DNA of 37,816 bases. Origin: Paludibacteraceae bacterium. Its GTDB lineage: Bacteria > Bacteroidota > Bacteroidia > Bacteroidales > Paludibacteraceae. The notes beneath the pieces are model-generated. The model ran no database searches. It saw only the letters and a program-made list of their open reading frames with translations, and was not told the DNA's origin. The stretch is from positions 1 through 37,816 of the forward strand of contig JAFUEI010000057.1 in assembly GCA_017464025.1 (NCBI GenBank), in the 5' to 3' direction. Position numbers and translations under genes: made by a program. This document shows positions 17,614 to 25,751 of this stretch, piece after piece; position 1 is the first letter of the stretch, and every line of letters starts with the position of its first letter.

Positions 17614-19281
17614 TCAACGCAGGCGCCGGCCGTCGGGAGCAAAGCAACGCCCGTCGGGCAGTACGATCAACAGTCGGCCGTTGTCTATGCGCTTCTGCGC
17701 GGCCGGAGCCGTGCCGGCCAGATGTCCGGCCGCCGTGGGAGCACCCTTGTAGGTGCGGTTGATGCCTAACAGGTAGAGGCCGCTGGCAGAGCTGCCGAAA
17801 AACAACGTCGATGCCGCACCCGTGTATTCGTAGGTAAGACGGTTTACTTCCAAACCTGTTACCCCTTCAAACTGCTTGAGGTTGTTGTTCCACGTGCCGG
17901 CAGCCAGATTGACGGTACGGGCATCCGATTTGCTGGTGCTCAGGCAATAGATGTCGATTGTGCAGGCACCTGTAACGGGGAAACTCACATACCTTCCTGC
18001 ATTGCTCATGCCTCCGCCCAGCTTGATGGCCGCCGTGAAATCCAGGTCGCCATAGCTGTACGATGCAGCCGTGACCTCCACCGTCTTGGAAGAGGAGGCC
18101 GCGATGGTGAGTCCGCGCACCGTCACGTTTGAGGTCAGCGTCCCCAAGGAAGCAATGTCGCTGTCGTCGGCCTTCCATGTCAGGTCGCCTGTAACGGGCG
18201 TCACCGGCTGGTCGGGCACGTCGTCGGTGCAGGAGGCCGAAACAGCGCCTTTCGTGTCAACGACAAGGGTAGCCCCTGCACCGCACGTGCTGTTCGTAAC
18301 AGCCGTTTTGGCGGCCGTATAGCCCAGTGCCGTATAGGTATATGCCGGCACGACCACCGTGCGGTTTGTCACGTTGGTCAGCGCACCGCCCTCATAGTAG
18401 GAATTGACGAAACGCACACCGTTCTTTACCGTCGAGGCGTTGAAGTTCTGATAGAAGATATAGCGGGCCGAAGAGAGTTTGCTGAGATAGCATCCCTCCA
18501 CATAGGCATCCACATTCTCCGGACCAATATAATAGTCGGCAACGGACGATTTCCAGTAACAGTTCAGGAAATGCAGCGAGGCATTGCGGGCTCTTACCAT
18601 CCGCTGCTTGCAGCCTTCGTCCCACCAGCAGTAGGCCCACGTGAAGTTGTAGGTGCCGTCGGCCGGAGCGTCGGAGGCGCCGGAGCCGAGCAGGTTGCTG
18701 AAACGGTGGTCATTGGTCTCGGCTCCCTCCACCGTCTTGGGCGCCTTCAGATAGCGGAAGCGGCACCAAGAGACGGTGATGCTGTCGGTACCGCCCTTGT
18801 TGTCGAAGTTGCCGTCAATACCGTCCTGAAAATCGCAGTGGTCCACCCACGCATCGGTGACATCTTCAAAGCAGAGCAGGTCGTTGCCGTTGATGTCGCA
18901 GGCGCCGGGGCCGATGAAGGTGAGGTTGCGGATGATGAGGTTGTTTACCCGCCGGAAAAACAAGATTCCCGAATTGTCCTTCGTTTCCTCCAAGCTGGTC
19001 AGCGTGACCCCCGGAAGTCCCATCAGCGTCTTGTTGCTCACATCCTTGATGCTGAGTTGCGACGTGAAAGTAAGATTCTTCGTGATGATAACCACGGCGG
19101 GGTCTTTCTTCTTCATCGCCGTTTCCAGTTCGTCAACCGAGCTGACCAATACGGGTGTGGCATCGCCTCCGCCCGTGGCAGCGGCGCCATAGCCGAAGGA
19201 AGCGGTTAAACAATAAGGGACCTGCACCGCCTCAAGACTGATTGAGAGGAGCAGCAACACAAAAAGGACAGTCTTTCTCAT
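17614..19281 (-). CDS. Secreted pectate lyase, polysaccharide lyase family 1, with T9SS-like tail
   Basis: This 555-residue protein starts with a signal peptide (about 1-26). Residues 30-330 form a parallel-beta-helix PL1 pectate lyase: LIIRNLTFIGP (115-125), DAWVDHCDFQDGIDGNFDNK (143-162, calcium/substrate face), SITVSWCRF (167-175) and RMVRARNASLHFLNCYW (227-243), which holds probable catalytic arginines. These enzymes cleave homogalacturonan by beta-elimination. Residues about 365-520 form a beta-rich accessory domain. The last 20 residues (IDNGRLLIVLPDGRCFAPDG plus RRLR) resemble short T9SS sorting tails of Prevotella-like secreted proteins. The first ATG is kept because it gives the signal peptide and lies about 27 bases from the predicted transcription start. 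No SusC/SusD pair is adjacent, so this is not an ordinary polysaccharide utilization locus. Confidence 0.9.
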   Translation of the reverse strand: MRKTVLFVLLLLSISLEAVQVPYCLTASFGYGAAATGGGDATPVLVSSVDELETAMKKKDPAVVIITKNLTFTSQLSIKDVSNKTLMGLPGVTLTSLEETKDNSGILFFRRVNNLIIRNLTFIGPGACDINGNDLLCFEDVTDAWVDHCDFQDGIDGNFDNKGGTDSITVSWCRFRYLKAPKTVEGAETNDHRFSNLLGSGASDAPADGTYNFTWAYCWWDEGCKQRMVRARNASLHFLNCYWKSSVADYYIGPENVDAYVEGCYLSKLSSARYIFYQNFNASTVKNGVRFVNSYYEGGALTNVTNRTVVVPAYTYTALGYTAAKTAVTNSTCGAGATLVVDTKGAVSASCTDDVPDQPVTPVTGDLTWKADDSDIASLGTLTSNVTVRGLTIAASSSKTVEVTAASYSYGDLDFTAAIKLGGGMSNAGRYVSFPVTGACTIDIYCLSTSKSDARTVNLAAGTWNNNLKQFEGVTGLEVNRLTYEYTGAASTLFFGSSASGLYLLGINRTYKGAPTAAGHLAGTAPAAQKRIDNGRLLIVLPDGRCFAPDGRRLR

Positions 19282-19314
19282 AGAATTGCTTATGATGATT
19301 CACAAAAAACGGTA

Positions 19315-19345
19315 CAAAGATACGGCTACTTTCCGGCATGGGCAA
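19315..19345 (-). promoter_or_regulatory. Promoter of the pectate lyase gene
   Basis: On the minus strand TTG (19343-19345) lies 20 bases upstream of TATCTTTG (19315-19322). The leader to the ATG at 19281 would be about 27 nt. The element faces away from the transporter promoter about 60 bases further on. Confidence 0.75.
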
Positions 19346-19406
19346 GTCCGCGAAGCTCCGCCGCATTTTTTTTGACGATAAGTGGCAATTCTTCCCCCTG
19401 CTCCCT

Positions 19407-19436
19407 TTTGCATGTGGGCGAAAAGCAGTAATTTTG
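19407..19436 (+). promoter_or_regulatory. Promoter of the EamA transporter gene, nearly leaderless
   Basis: TTTG (19407-19410) and TAATTTTG (19429-19436) are spaced by 18 bases and fit the Bacteroidota consensus. Only nine bases separate the -7 box from the ATG at 19446, so the transcript has a leader of a few bases at most. This also rules out the upstream in-frame ATG at 19338. Confidence 0.75.
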
Positions 19437-19445
19437 CAGCCCCTT

Positions 19446-20360
19446 ATGTGGATACTGCTTGCCATATTGTCGGCCGTTTGTCTCGGCTTCTACGACGTCA
19501 GCAAGAAAGAGGCCCTTCGGACGGGCGATGTGAGCACCGTTCTATGGCTGTCCGTCTGCTTCTCGGCGGCTTTGCTGCTGCCTGTGCTGCTCGTCTCCCG
19601 CTTCTGCCCTGACGCCTTGTCGGGCACCCTGCTGTATGTGCCGCCCATCGATGCGCGGGCGCATCTGCTGATAGCGCTGAAGGCAGCCATAGTGCTGAGT
19701 TCGTGGTATTTCGCCTACGTGGCGATGAAACATCTGCCCATCACGCTCGTCTCGCCAATGAACGCCACCCGCCCGATGTGGACCCTGATGGGTGCCGTAG
19801 CTGTCTTCGGCGAAACGCTCAACCGCTGGCAGTGGGCCGGCATAGCGGTGGCGTTGGTCTCGTTTTTAGCCTTTTCGCTTCTGGAGCGGGGAAAGGAGCG
19901 CAAGATGAAGCACAGCCGCCACTTCTACGCGCTGATGCTGGCGGTGCTGTTGGGCTCGGCCAGCGGTCTGTACGACAAATATCTGATGCAGCAGCTCGAC
20001 CATAACGCGGTGCAGGTGTGGTACACGCTCTATCAGGCACTGCTCTGGACCAGTGTTGTGCTGGGCAGACGCCTCCTGCAGGGCACGCGCATCGCTTTGC
20101 CCGCCACGCGCAAGGCGCGGCTCTGGATAGCCGGCATCTCGGTGTTTCTCGTCCTGTCCGATTTCGTCTATCTGCTTGCGCTGTCCTATCCCGACAGCCT
20201 GATATCGGTCATCTCCACCGTGCGCCGCAGCGGGGTGGTCATCCCGTTTCTATACGGCAGCCTTGTGCTGCACGACAGCCAGGCCAAAGCCAAAGCCGCC
20301 TGCCTTACCGGTCTGCTGCTTGGCATGGCCCTGCTGCTCATCGGCACACTGGCAGGCTGA
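19446..20360 (+). CDS. EamA/DMT-superfamily inner-membrane transporter
   Basis: The 304-residue protein is almost entirely hydrophobic, with about ten transmembrane helices in two EamA-type halves (roughly 1-145 and 155-304). The first half contains WILLAILSAVCLGFYDVSKK and NATRPMWTLMGAVAVFGETL, the usual EamA helix 4 region; the second contains GSASGLYDKYLMQQ, repeating the motif. Such proteins export or import small metabolites such as amino acids or nucleotide derivatives; the substrate cannot be read from the sequence. I start at 19446 because the frame upstream encodes a charged non-membrane stretch and overlaps the promoter. It converges with ccsBA, leaving 11 bases between the stop codons. 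Confidence 0.88.
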   Translation: MWILLAILSAVCLGFYDVSKKEALRTGDVSTVLWLSVCFSAALLLPVLLVSRFCPDALSGTLLYVPPIDARAHLLIALKAAIVLSSWYFAYVAMKHLPITLVSPMNATRPMWTLMGAVAVFGETLNRWQWAGIAVALVSFLAFSLLERGKERKMKHSRHFYALMLAVLLGSASGLYDKYLMQQLDHNAVQVWYTLYQALLWTSVVLGRRLLQGTRIALPATRKARLWIAGISVFLVLSDFVYLLALSYPDSLISVISTVRRSGVVIPFLYGSLVLHDSQAKAKAACLTGLLLGMALLLIGTLAG

Positions 20361-20371
20361 GAAGCCCTGCA

Positions 20372-22594
20372 TCAGGCGTAGCTGTGCAGTCCGCCGAGAA
20401 TGAAGTTTACACCGAAATAGGTGAAAAGTACGAAAAGGAAAGCCACGACGCTGTACAGATGGAACACCATCGGCCGGCGCAAGAAGCGCAGCGAGCCGGT
20501 GTGTAGCAGGGCGGCATAGACCAGCATCGTGATGAGTGCCCACACCTCTTTGGGGTCCCAGCCCCAGTAGCGTCCCCAACTGATATTGGCCCACACGGCT
20601 CCGATGAAGATGCCGATGGTAAGGCAGAACACCGCCGGATAGAGCAACAGCTGACTGATAAGCTGCAACCGCTTTATCTGCGGCGAGGTGCGGTCGTGCA
20701 GCCACAAGATACCGGCCGTCAGTCCGTTCAGCATGACAAAGGCCAGCAGGCAGTAGGCCAGCATGATGACCACCACATGAACGGTCAGCAGCGGCGACTG
20801 GAGCACTGGCATAAGGTTTGTTATCTGCGGATTGGCACTCGACATCATGCTTACCATCAGCGTCATGCCGCAGACGAGGAAGCCGAAGGGCAGAATCAGT
20901 TGCGGCTGAGCAGCAGAATCCGGTCGGGCGGCGCCGAGCGAGAAGACGGTGGTAAGCAGGGCGCTCACCCATGCCAGAAACTGCATTGTCTCATGCCCGT
21001 TGCTGAGCGGCACATGCCCGCTTATCATCCAGCGCAGGGCGAGTACGCCGGTCAGGAACACGAAGAGGGCCGCCATCAGTCCCGTGAGCGTGAAGTGCAT
21101 CCACGTATCGAGCCGCCTGCCGCGCGCCAGCAACAGAGAGCATACGAAGAAGAGCACCAACCCGAGAGTGGCGCATCCCATCGCGAGGGGACGGACGAAG
21201 TTGAGACTGTTGTAGAACTTCTCAGCCCGGAAGCGCCATTCGGTCGGCAGACTGTCGGCATGCTGCTGCCATGCACGGATTTTCCGGAGCGACTGCTGCG
21301 CCTCGCCGTTGGCATTGCGGGCGATGCAGAGCGACACGTATTCCATCGAACCTTTCACGAACTGCCAGTCCTCGAAGGGCGTGCCCTCAGGCAGGGCGTT
21401 CACCCACGAGTACCAGCTACCGTCCACGGGATAGATGCGGAGCATCGAAGCCGTGCACACCATGCTCACAAGGCGGAACTTCTCGTCGGCCGCCCGCGCG
21501 TCTTTGTCGCCATTCATGAGTGCCGGCTGCAACTTGTAGCGTCCCGCCCCCGTGAAGTCGTTGAGGCAGGCAAATTTGCCCTCTATACCCAGCGTGCGGC
21601 GCGTTGCCTTGCCCTTTATCTTGATGCAAGGTTCCTGTGCCCATTGGTCGTAAAAGAAGAGCCAGCCGCAGAACACCTCCTCAGCCGTCAGGCCGCGATA
21701 GGAGGGTTTGCCGCAGAGTTTGACGGTGAAGTCGCGCGCCAGCGTCTGCAGCGGACATACGCGGTCGTTGTAATACACATACAGGTTGCACAGCTCCGCG
21801 GCCGTCTGCCGGTTCAGCGTAGGCGGCAGCGCAGCAGCACCGTCAGCAGCCTTCGCTGTCAACGGGGCGATGAACAGCAACACAGCTACAGCCGCCACGG
21901 TCTGTCCGCGGAGCTGACGCAACAGCGAACGGAAGCGGGTGCGCTTCTGCAGGAAGAAAAGCAGCATCGAGAGGAGCAGCAGGGCGTAGCCGGTATAGGT
22001 GATACCGATGCCCCACGGGTCGTAGCTGACACGGAGCGTAGTGCCCAAGCCGTCGGTGTCGTAGCGCGACTGGTAGAAGCGCCAGTGGCGGTAGCTGAAG
22101 ATATGATTCATCGACACCTGCCCCTGCGTAGTGAGACCGTTGTCGGTCACCTCCAAACGGCTTATATAGTCCATTGGAGCATGCGTACCCGGATAGTACT
22201 CCACGCTGAAATCCGTCAGCCGGATACCGAAGGGGAGCGCCAGCGAGGCCGTGTCAGCCTCCGCATCAGCCGCTGCAGAGGCAGAAGCCTCCGGCAGACG
22301 CAGATGCACTTCGCCCTGACGGCCGTAGAGGTGGGTCGTCAGCGCTCCGCCCAGAATCACCACAAAGGAGAAATGCAGCAGAGCTGTTACCCACTGCTTA
22401 TAGACCCGTTCCGTCAGCAGATACGCCATGCCGCTCAGGGCAGCCCCCGTCCAAAGCACAATCGTCCACGGAGCGGTATATACGTAACGCACGGCGGCAT
22501 CCGTGCCGAAGAGTTGTTCTACCACACTGCCCGCAATGAGCAGCAGAATAATGACTCCCATCAGGGAAAAACTGAGCGGACGAAGAATACGCAT
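20372..22594 (-). CDS. ccsBA: Fused CcsBA/ResBC system II cytochrome c biogenesis protein
   Basis: System II cytochrome c synthases carry heme across the inner membrane and attach it to CxxCH motifs outside. This 740-residue protein fuses a ResB/Ccs1-like N-terminal part (membrane segments near 10-30, 42-60, 68-88 and 196-216, with the periplasmic stretch FSYRHWRFYQSRYDTDG) to a CcsA/ResC part. The tryptophan-rich WWD heme-handling motif is at about 668-690 (NISWGRYWGWDPKEVWALI), with candidate heme-ligand histidines in LSNGHETM, TVHV and LLHTG. It lies downstream of the di-heme DUF1111 gene, its likely client. A strong terminator-like hairpin (22630-22671) separates the two, so co-expression may be partial. 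No good TAnnTTTG promoter is visible in the 101-base gap. Confidence 0.93.
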   Translation of the reverse strand: MRILRPLSFSLMGVIILLLIAGSVVEQLFGTDAAVRYVYTAPWTIVLWTGAALSGMAYLLTERVYKQWVTALLHFSFVVILGGALTTHLYGRQGEVHLRLPEASASAAADAEADTASLALPFGIRLTDFSVEYYPGTHAPMDYISRLEVTDNGLTTQGQVSMNHIFSYRHWRFYQSRYDTDGLGTTLRVSYDPWGIGITYTGYALLLLSMLLFFLQKRTRFRSLLRQLRGQTVAAVAVLLFIAPLTAKAADGAAALPPTLNRQTAAELCNLYVYYNDRVCPLQTLARDFTVKLCGKPSYRGLTAEEVFCGWLFFYDQWAQEPCIKIKGKATRRTLGIEGKFACLNDFTGAGRYKLQPALMNGDKDARAADEKFRLVSMVCTASMLRIYPVDGSWYSWVNALPEGTPFEDWQFVKGSMEYVSLCIARNANGEAQQSLRKIRAWQQHADSLPTEWRFRAEKFYNSLNFVRPLAMGCATLGLVLFFVCSLLLARGRRLDTWMHFTLTGLMAALFVFLTGVLALRWMISGHVPLSNGHETMQFLAWVSALLTTVFSLGAARPDSAAQPQLILPFGFLVCGMTLMVSMMSSANPQITNLMPVLQSPLLTVHVVVIMLAYCLLAFVMLNGLTAGILWLHDRTSPQIKRLQLISQLLLYPAVFCLTIGIFIGAVWANISWGRYWGWDPKEVWALITMLVYAALLHTGSLRFLRRPMVFHLYSVVAFLFVLFTYFGVNFILGGLHSYA

Positions 22595-22629
22595 AGGGAA
22601 GAAGGTCGAAGGTTAAAACGATAAAAGTT

Positions 22630-22671
22630 AAAAGCCAAAGGCCGTGAAGCGGGTGACGGCCTTTGACTTTT
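22630..22671. terminator. Terminator hairpin between the DUF1111 gene and ccsBA
   Basis: A 16-bp stem with one mismatch (22630-22645 with 22656-22671) has a 10-base loop. The stem ends in A-rich and T-rich arms on both strands (AAAGTC and GGCTTTT on the minus strand), the form of an intrinsic terminator in either direction. It lies 24 bases past the DUF1111 stop. Confidence 0.75.
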
Positions 22672-22695
22672 TATACGGCTTTCGGTGTTGTCACG

Positions 22696-24369
22696 TCAGA
22701 TGGCGTTGATGAAGGCTACTACGGCGTCGCGGTCAGCCTTGGGGAGGTTGTAGAACTTCTCCGTCGGATAGTAGGCGTCGCTCTCGGTGCTGTAGCCGTG
22801 CCACATGATGGCCTCAATCACGTTTCGGGCACGCGTGTCGTGCATGCGGGCTTCGGAAGCGTCACCCGTGGCCTTGCGGTGCAGACCGCGGCCCCAGAGA
22901 GGCGTTGTGCGGCACCAACCGGTGCGGATGTCGTTCTTCATCATCAGCTTGTGCTGCACCATATCGGTGTAGGGCCATATCTTCTGGTTGGGATAGCGGG
23001 GCAGTTCGCCGCCCTTGAAGAAGCCGTTGGGGTCGCGGTAGTCGTCCGGACCGGTGGTCCACGACGGACGGTGACAGTAGTCGCAGCCCAGCTCGCTGAA
23101 GAGCTCTTTGCCGCGGAGCACCTGCGGGTCGTTGATGTTGCGGGCGGCAGGCACGGCCAGACCACGGTGCCATACCATGAACTGCGTGAACTCGGCATCG
23201 GTCATCTCAACCGGCAGGTTCTTGGAGGTGAGGTAGTCGTAGATGTTCTTCTCCATGTCGTCGGTGAACCACTCGGGGTGTTCCTCCTTGGTGGTAATCT
23301 GCGAGATATAGGCCTCAAAGCCGTCCTGCACCTCTTTATCCTTGGAGGCTACGGTGGCGTAGATGGTGCCGTTCATATCCAGATAGTGAGACTTGCGGTC
23401 GCTGCGGGTCACGTTGGTGATGTTCCAGATGGCGTTGGCGCCGGCAGCATCCTGCAGCGGTCCGCGGGTGAGCGCATAGGTGAAGCGCTTGGGACCCCAC
23501 TGCGGGTCGTTCTTGTAGTAGCCGCTCTCCTTGAAGCCGCCGTCGTAGAAAGCGGGGTTCAGGCCGTTCTTGAGTTTGCCGTCGGCAGCCTCTTTGTCAT
23601 ACTGGGCGATGATGTCGGCATCGGTGATGGCATCCAGCAGACCGGTGCCATAAATGCCGATGGTGTTCTCCAGCACCGTCACATAGCCTTCGCTCTGCAG
23701 CAGAGCCAGTTTCTTCTTGCCATCGGGGTCGTCGGTATATCCCTGGTTGTAGATATACACCGCTTCCTTGGGCAGACGCACCTCGGGATATTGGAGTTCG
23801 AAGGCCTCGCCGTCGGGGAAGGGGCTCTTCAGGTTGCTTTCAGGCACAGCCGTACGCCAGGTGACGGTAATCTTCTGCGGGTCGAGCGGGGCCTTGAAGG
23901 GGGCTGTACCGAAGAGTTGGGGCATACCGGCCAGCCAAGGCACATAGCCGTTGTCAGCGGGGTCATATACCACAAGAAGGGTGCCGTTGCCCAGGTTGGC
24001 GGCATCGTAAGTGCCCTCGTCAACCGACTGTCCGTGGCTGTAACCCGGGTGGCAGTGCTGGCAGGAAGCACGCACATAGATGGGGCCGAGGCCGCCGCGG
24101 GTGCCTGCGGGGTTGCTCATAAACGATTTCTCGGCTATCTGGTCGCCCTGGTTGAAGAGCGTCACCTTGCCGGCCTCATCAACAGCCGGTGCGGGCTGCT
24201 CGAAGCAGGTGGAGGTAGCCAAGAACGAAGTGCCAAGCTTGCCGCCGGTGTAGTACCACTCCGGCAGGTCGGTCTCAGGTTCGGTACCCGGCTGACCCGA
24301 GGGGTTGCAGGACACGAGGCCTATTCCGGCAGCCAATGCTGCGAACAGGAAAATGGTTTGATTTTTCAT
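22696..24369 (-). CDS. Di-heme c-type cytochrome lipoprotein, DUF1111 (thiol oxidoreductase/peroxidase-like)
   Basis: This 557-residue lipoprotein has a lipobox LVSC with Cys21 as the acylation site. Two heme-attachment motifs are present, CQHCH at 103-107 and CDYCH at 429-433, as in the DUF1111 family distantly related to di-heme cytochrome c peroxidases. The C-terminal part (LWGRGLHRK, 491-499, and HDTRARNVIEAIMWHG, 510-525) is typical. The protein should sit in the periplasm or on a membrane surface and carry out a redox reaction whose substrate is not established. The family is repeatedly found next to imelysin genes, as here. Its own promoter at 24469-24500 and a hairpin in the leader suggest control separate from imelysin. 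Confidence 0.92.
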   Translation of the reverse strand: MKNQTIFLFAALAAGIGLVSCNPSGQPGTEPETDLPEWYYTGGKLGTSFLATSTCFEQPAPAVDEAGKVTLFNQGDQIAEKSFMSNPAGTRGGLGPIYVRASCQHCHPGYSHGQSVDEGTYDAANLGNGTLLVVYDPADNGYVPWLAGMPQLFGTAPFKAPLDPQKITVTWRTAVPESNLKSPFPDGEAFELQYPEVRLPKEAVYIYNQGYTDDPDGKKKLALLQSEGYVTVLENTIGIYGTGLLDAITDADIIAQYDKEAADGKLKNGLNPAFYDGGFKESGYYKNDPQWGPKRFTYALTRGPLQDAAGANAIWNITNVTRSDRKSHYLDMNGTIYATVASKDKEVQDGFEAYISQITTKEEHPEWFTDDMEKNIYDYLTSKNLPVEMTDAEFTQFMVWHRGLAVPAARNINDPQVLRGKELFSELGCDYCHRPSWTTGPDDYRDPNGFFKGGELPRYPNQKIWPYTDMVQHKLMMKNDIRTGWCRTTPLWGRGLHRKATGDASEARMHDTRARNVIEAIMWHGYSTESDAYYPTEKFYNLPKADRDAVVAFINAI

Positions 24370-24420
24370 ATCTGCATGTATTAGTTATTAGTATTTATCA
24401 TCTCCTTTTCTTAAACGGTT

Positions 24421-24450
24421 GCGGCGGGAGTGCCGAAGCACTCCTGCTGC
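24421..24450 (-). promoter_or_regulatory. UUCG-capped hairpin in the leader of the DUF1111 gene
   Basis: A 13-bp stem (24421-24433 with 24438-24450, two G-T pairs) closes on TTCG on the minus strand, an exceptionally stable RNA tetraloop. It lies downstream of the predicted start near 24462 and upstream of the ATG at 24369. No U tract follows. It could end imelysin transcripts, protect the mRNA 5' end, or act as a regulatory leader. Confidence 0.65.
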
Positions 24451-24468
24451 ACCTAATGATTCTGCGTA

Positions 24469-24500
24469 CAAAGGTACAGATAATTACCCACATACGCAAA
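24469..24500 (-). promoter_or_regulatory. Promoter of the DUF1111 gene
   Basis: On the minus strand TTTG (24497-24500) lies 20 bases upstream of TACCTTTG (24469-24476). It is located in the 144-base gap after imelysin and gives the cytochrome gene a leader of about 90 nt. Confidence 0.78.
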
Positions 24501-24513
24501 TGAGGCTTGATTT

Positions 24514-25707
24514 TTACTCTACCGAAGCCAGTTCCTTCAGCACCTCATCGTTGAGGATGGTCTCCAGCTCGGCCAGTTTGGCGATAGCTGCATCGGCTTC
24601 CGCGCCGCCGGCCGTCTTGGCGAAGGGCTCGGGGATAGCCTTGATAGCGGCAATAGCTTCGTCAATAGCCTTGCGCACCTTGGCGTCGAGGTCAGGATTC
24701 TGTCCTTTCACGAAGGTGGAGATGCTCGCGTTGCCGTCCTTGTTGGTGTAGGCGTTGTACACAGAGGTGATGTTGCCTACGAAGTCGTTCACGGAGTTCA
24801 GGCTGTAGGGCGACTCGATGTACTCGCGGTCGCCTTCAGCCTCACCCTTGATACCACGGTTGGGGTTGCCGATCTTGAGGTTGCCCACCTCGGTAACGAT
24901 ATCGATGGCACCGGCAACAATCTCTTCGGCGGCTTCCTGATAGGTCTTGTAGGACGAACCGCCCTTGCCGGCATTGATCATCTGCCAGCCGTAGCCGTCG
25001 CCCATCTCGCTGTATTCCACTTCAGCCTCTTCCAGCAGGTCGGCCTTCTGTTTGGTCACGTTGTCCAGACCGGCCCAGCAAGCCTCCAAAGCGGTGGCCT
25101 GAACGGCGAGGTCTTGTGCCACAGCGTCGAGATAGACGAGTTGCGGACGCGTGTAGGTGCCTACGGAGTGAGGCTGGCTGGCGTTGCCGTTGTCGGTCAG
25201 CTCGAAGAGGTTGTACTCAACGGCATGGTAGCCAAGCAGACCGTAGCCGAGGTTGTTGAGAATATAGTCGGCACCCATATCCTCAATCTCTTTCATCTGG
25301 GCCTCGTTGTTGAGCATTGCCACCATGGAGCGCAGGTCAAGCGGCCATGAGTCGATGTGCGGGTCGATGTTGTGGTTGCCGGCAGGGCCGTAGAGGAAAG
25401 CCTCGCTCTTCTCCCAGTAGTCACGGCTCTTGTTCCAAGCCTCGCAGGCGGCCTTCACGGTCTCGGCCTTCACGCCACCGTTGTCGAACTCTTCCAGCAT
25501 TTGGCTGCAATAGTCGCTCATCTCGATGGCATAGTCGGCCATACCCTTATAGGCAGGCACTACTACATCGTTTACGTAAGGAGTCATCACGGCCTGGAGA
25601 GCCTTCTCTTTTTTGGACATTTCGTCGGGTTGTGTTCCTGTGTTGCAAGCCGTCATCAGACCGGCTGCCATCACGCCGCAGAGGGCGTAAAAAAGTGTCT
25701 TTTTCAT
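24514..25707 (-). CDS. Imelysin-family (peptidase M75-like) lipoprotein
   Basis: This 397-residue protein begins with a lipoprotein signal (LMTAC, Cys21 acylated). It has the imelysin GxHxxE motif as GYHAVE (H161, E164), preceded by AGNHNIDPHIDSWPLD (109-124), another family hallmark. The helical two-bundle fold continues through the C-terminal repeats. Imelysins are iron-regulated envelope proteins proposed to bind iron or heme ligands, and peptidase activity is doubtful in many members. The gene follows the porin gene by 44 bases with no terminator, so the two are probably one transcript. The spacer contains two copies of GAGGATTT. Confidence 0.92.
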   Translation of the reverse strand: MKKTLFYALCGVMAAGLMTACNTGTQPDEMSKKEKALQAVMTPYVNDVVVPAYKGMADYAIEMSDYCSQMLEEFDNGGVKAETVKAACEAWNKSRDYWEKSEAFLYGPAGNHNIDPHIDSWPLDLRSMVAMLNNEAQMKEIEDMGADYILNNLGYGLLGYHAVEYNLFELTDNGNASQPHSVGTYTRPQLVYLDAVAQDLAVQATALEACWAGLDNVTKQKADLLEEAEVEYSEMGDGYGWQMINAGKGGSSYKTYQEAAEEIVAGAIDIVTEVGNLKIGNPNRGIKGEAEGDREYIESPYSLNSVNDFVGNITSVYNAYTNKDGNASISTFVKGQNPDLDAKVRKAIDEAIAAIKAIPEPFAKTAGGAEADAAIAKLAELETILNDEVLKELASVE

Positions 25708-25751
25708 ATTGTTTGATTTGTTAAATTGAGGATTTGAGGATTTGTTGTATT

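Noticed and set aside
19338-19445. Upstream start for the EamA transporter at 19338
   Set aside because: The extra 36 residues are non-homologous and overlap the -33/-7 promoter; the membrane protein begins naturally at 19446.
20696-22624. A 642-codon plus-strand frame opposite ccsBA
   Set aside because: Antisense shadow of a clearly recognisable CcsBA gene, with no hydrophobic or catalytic pattern.
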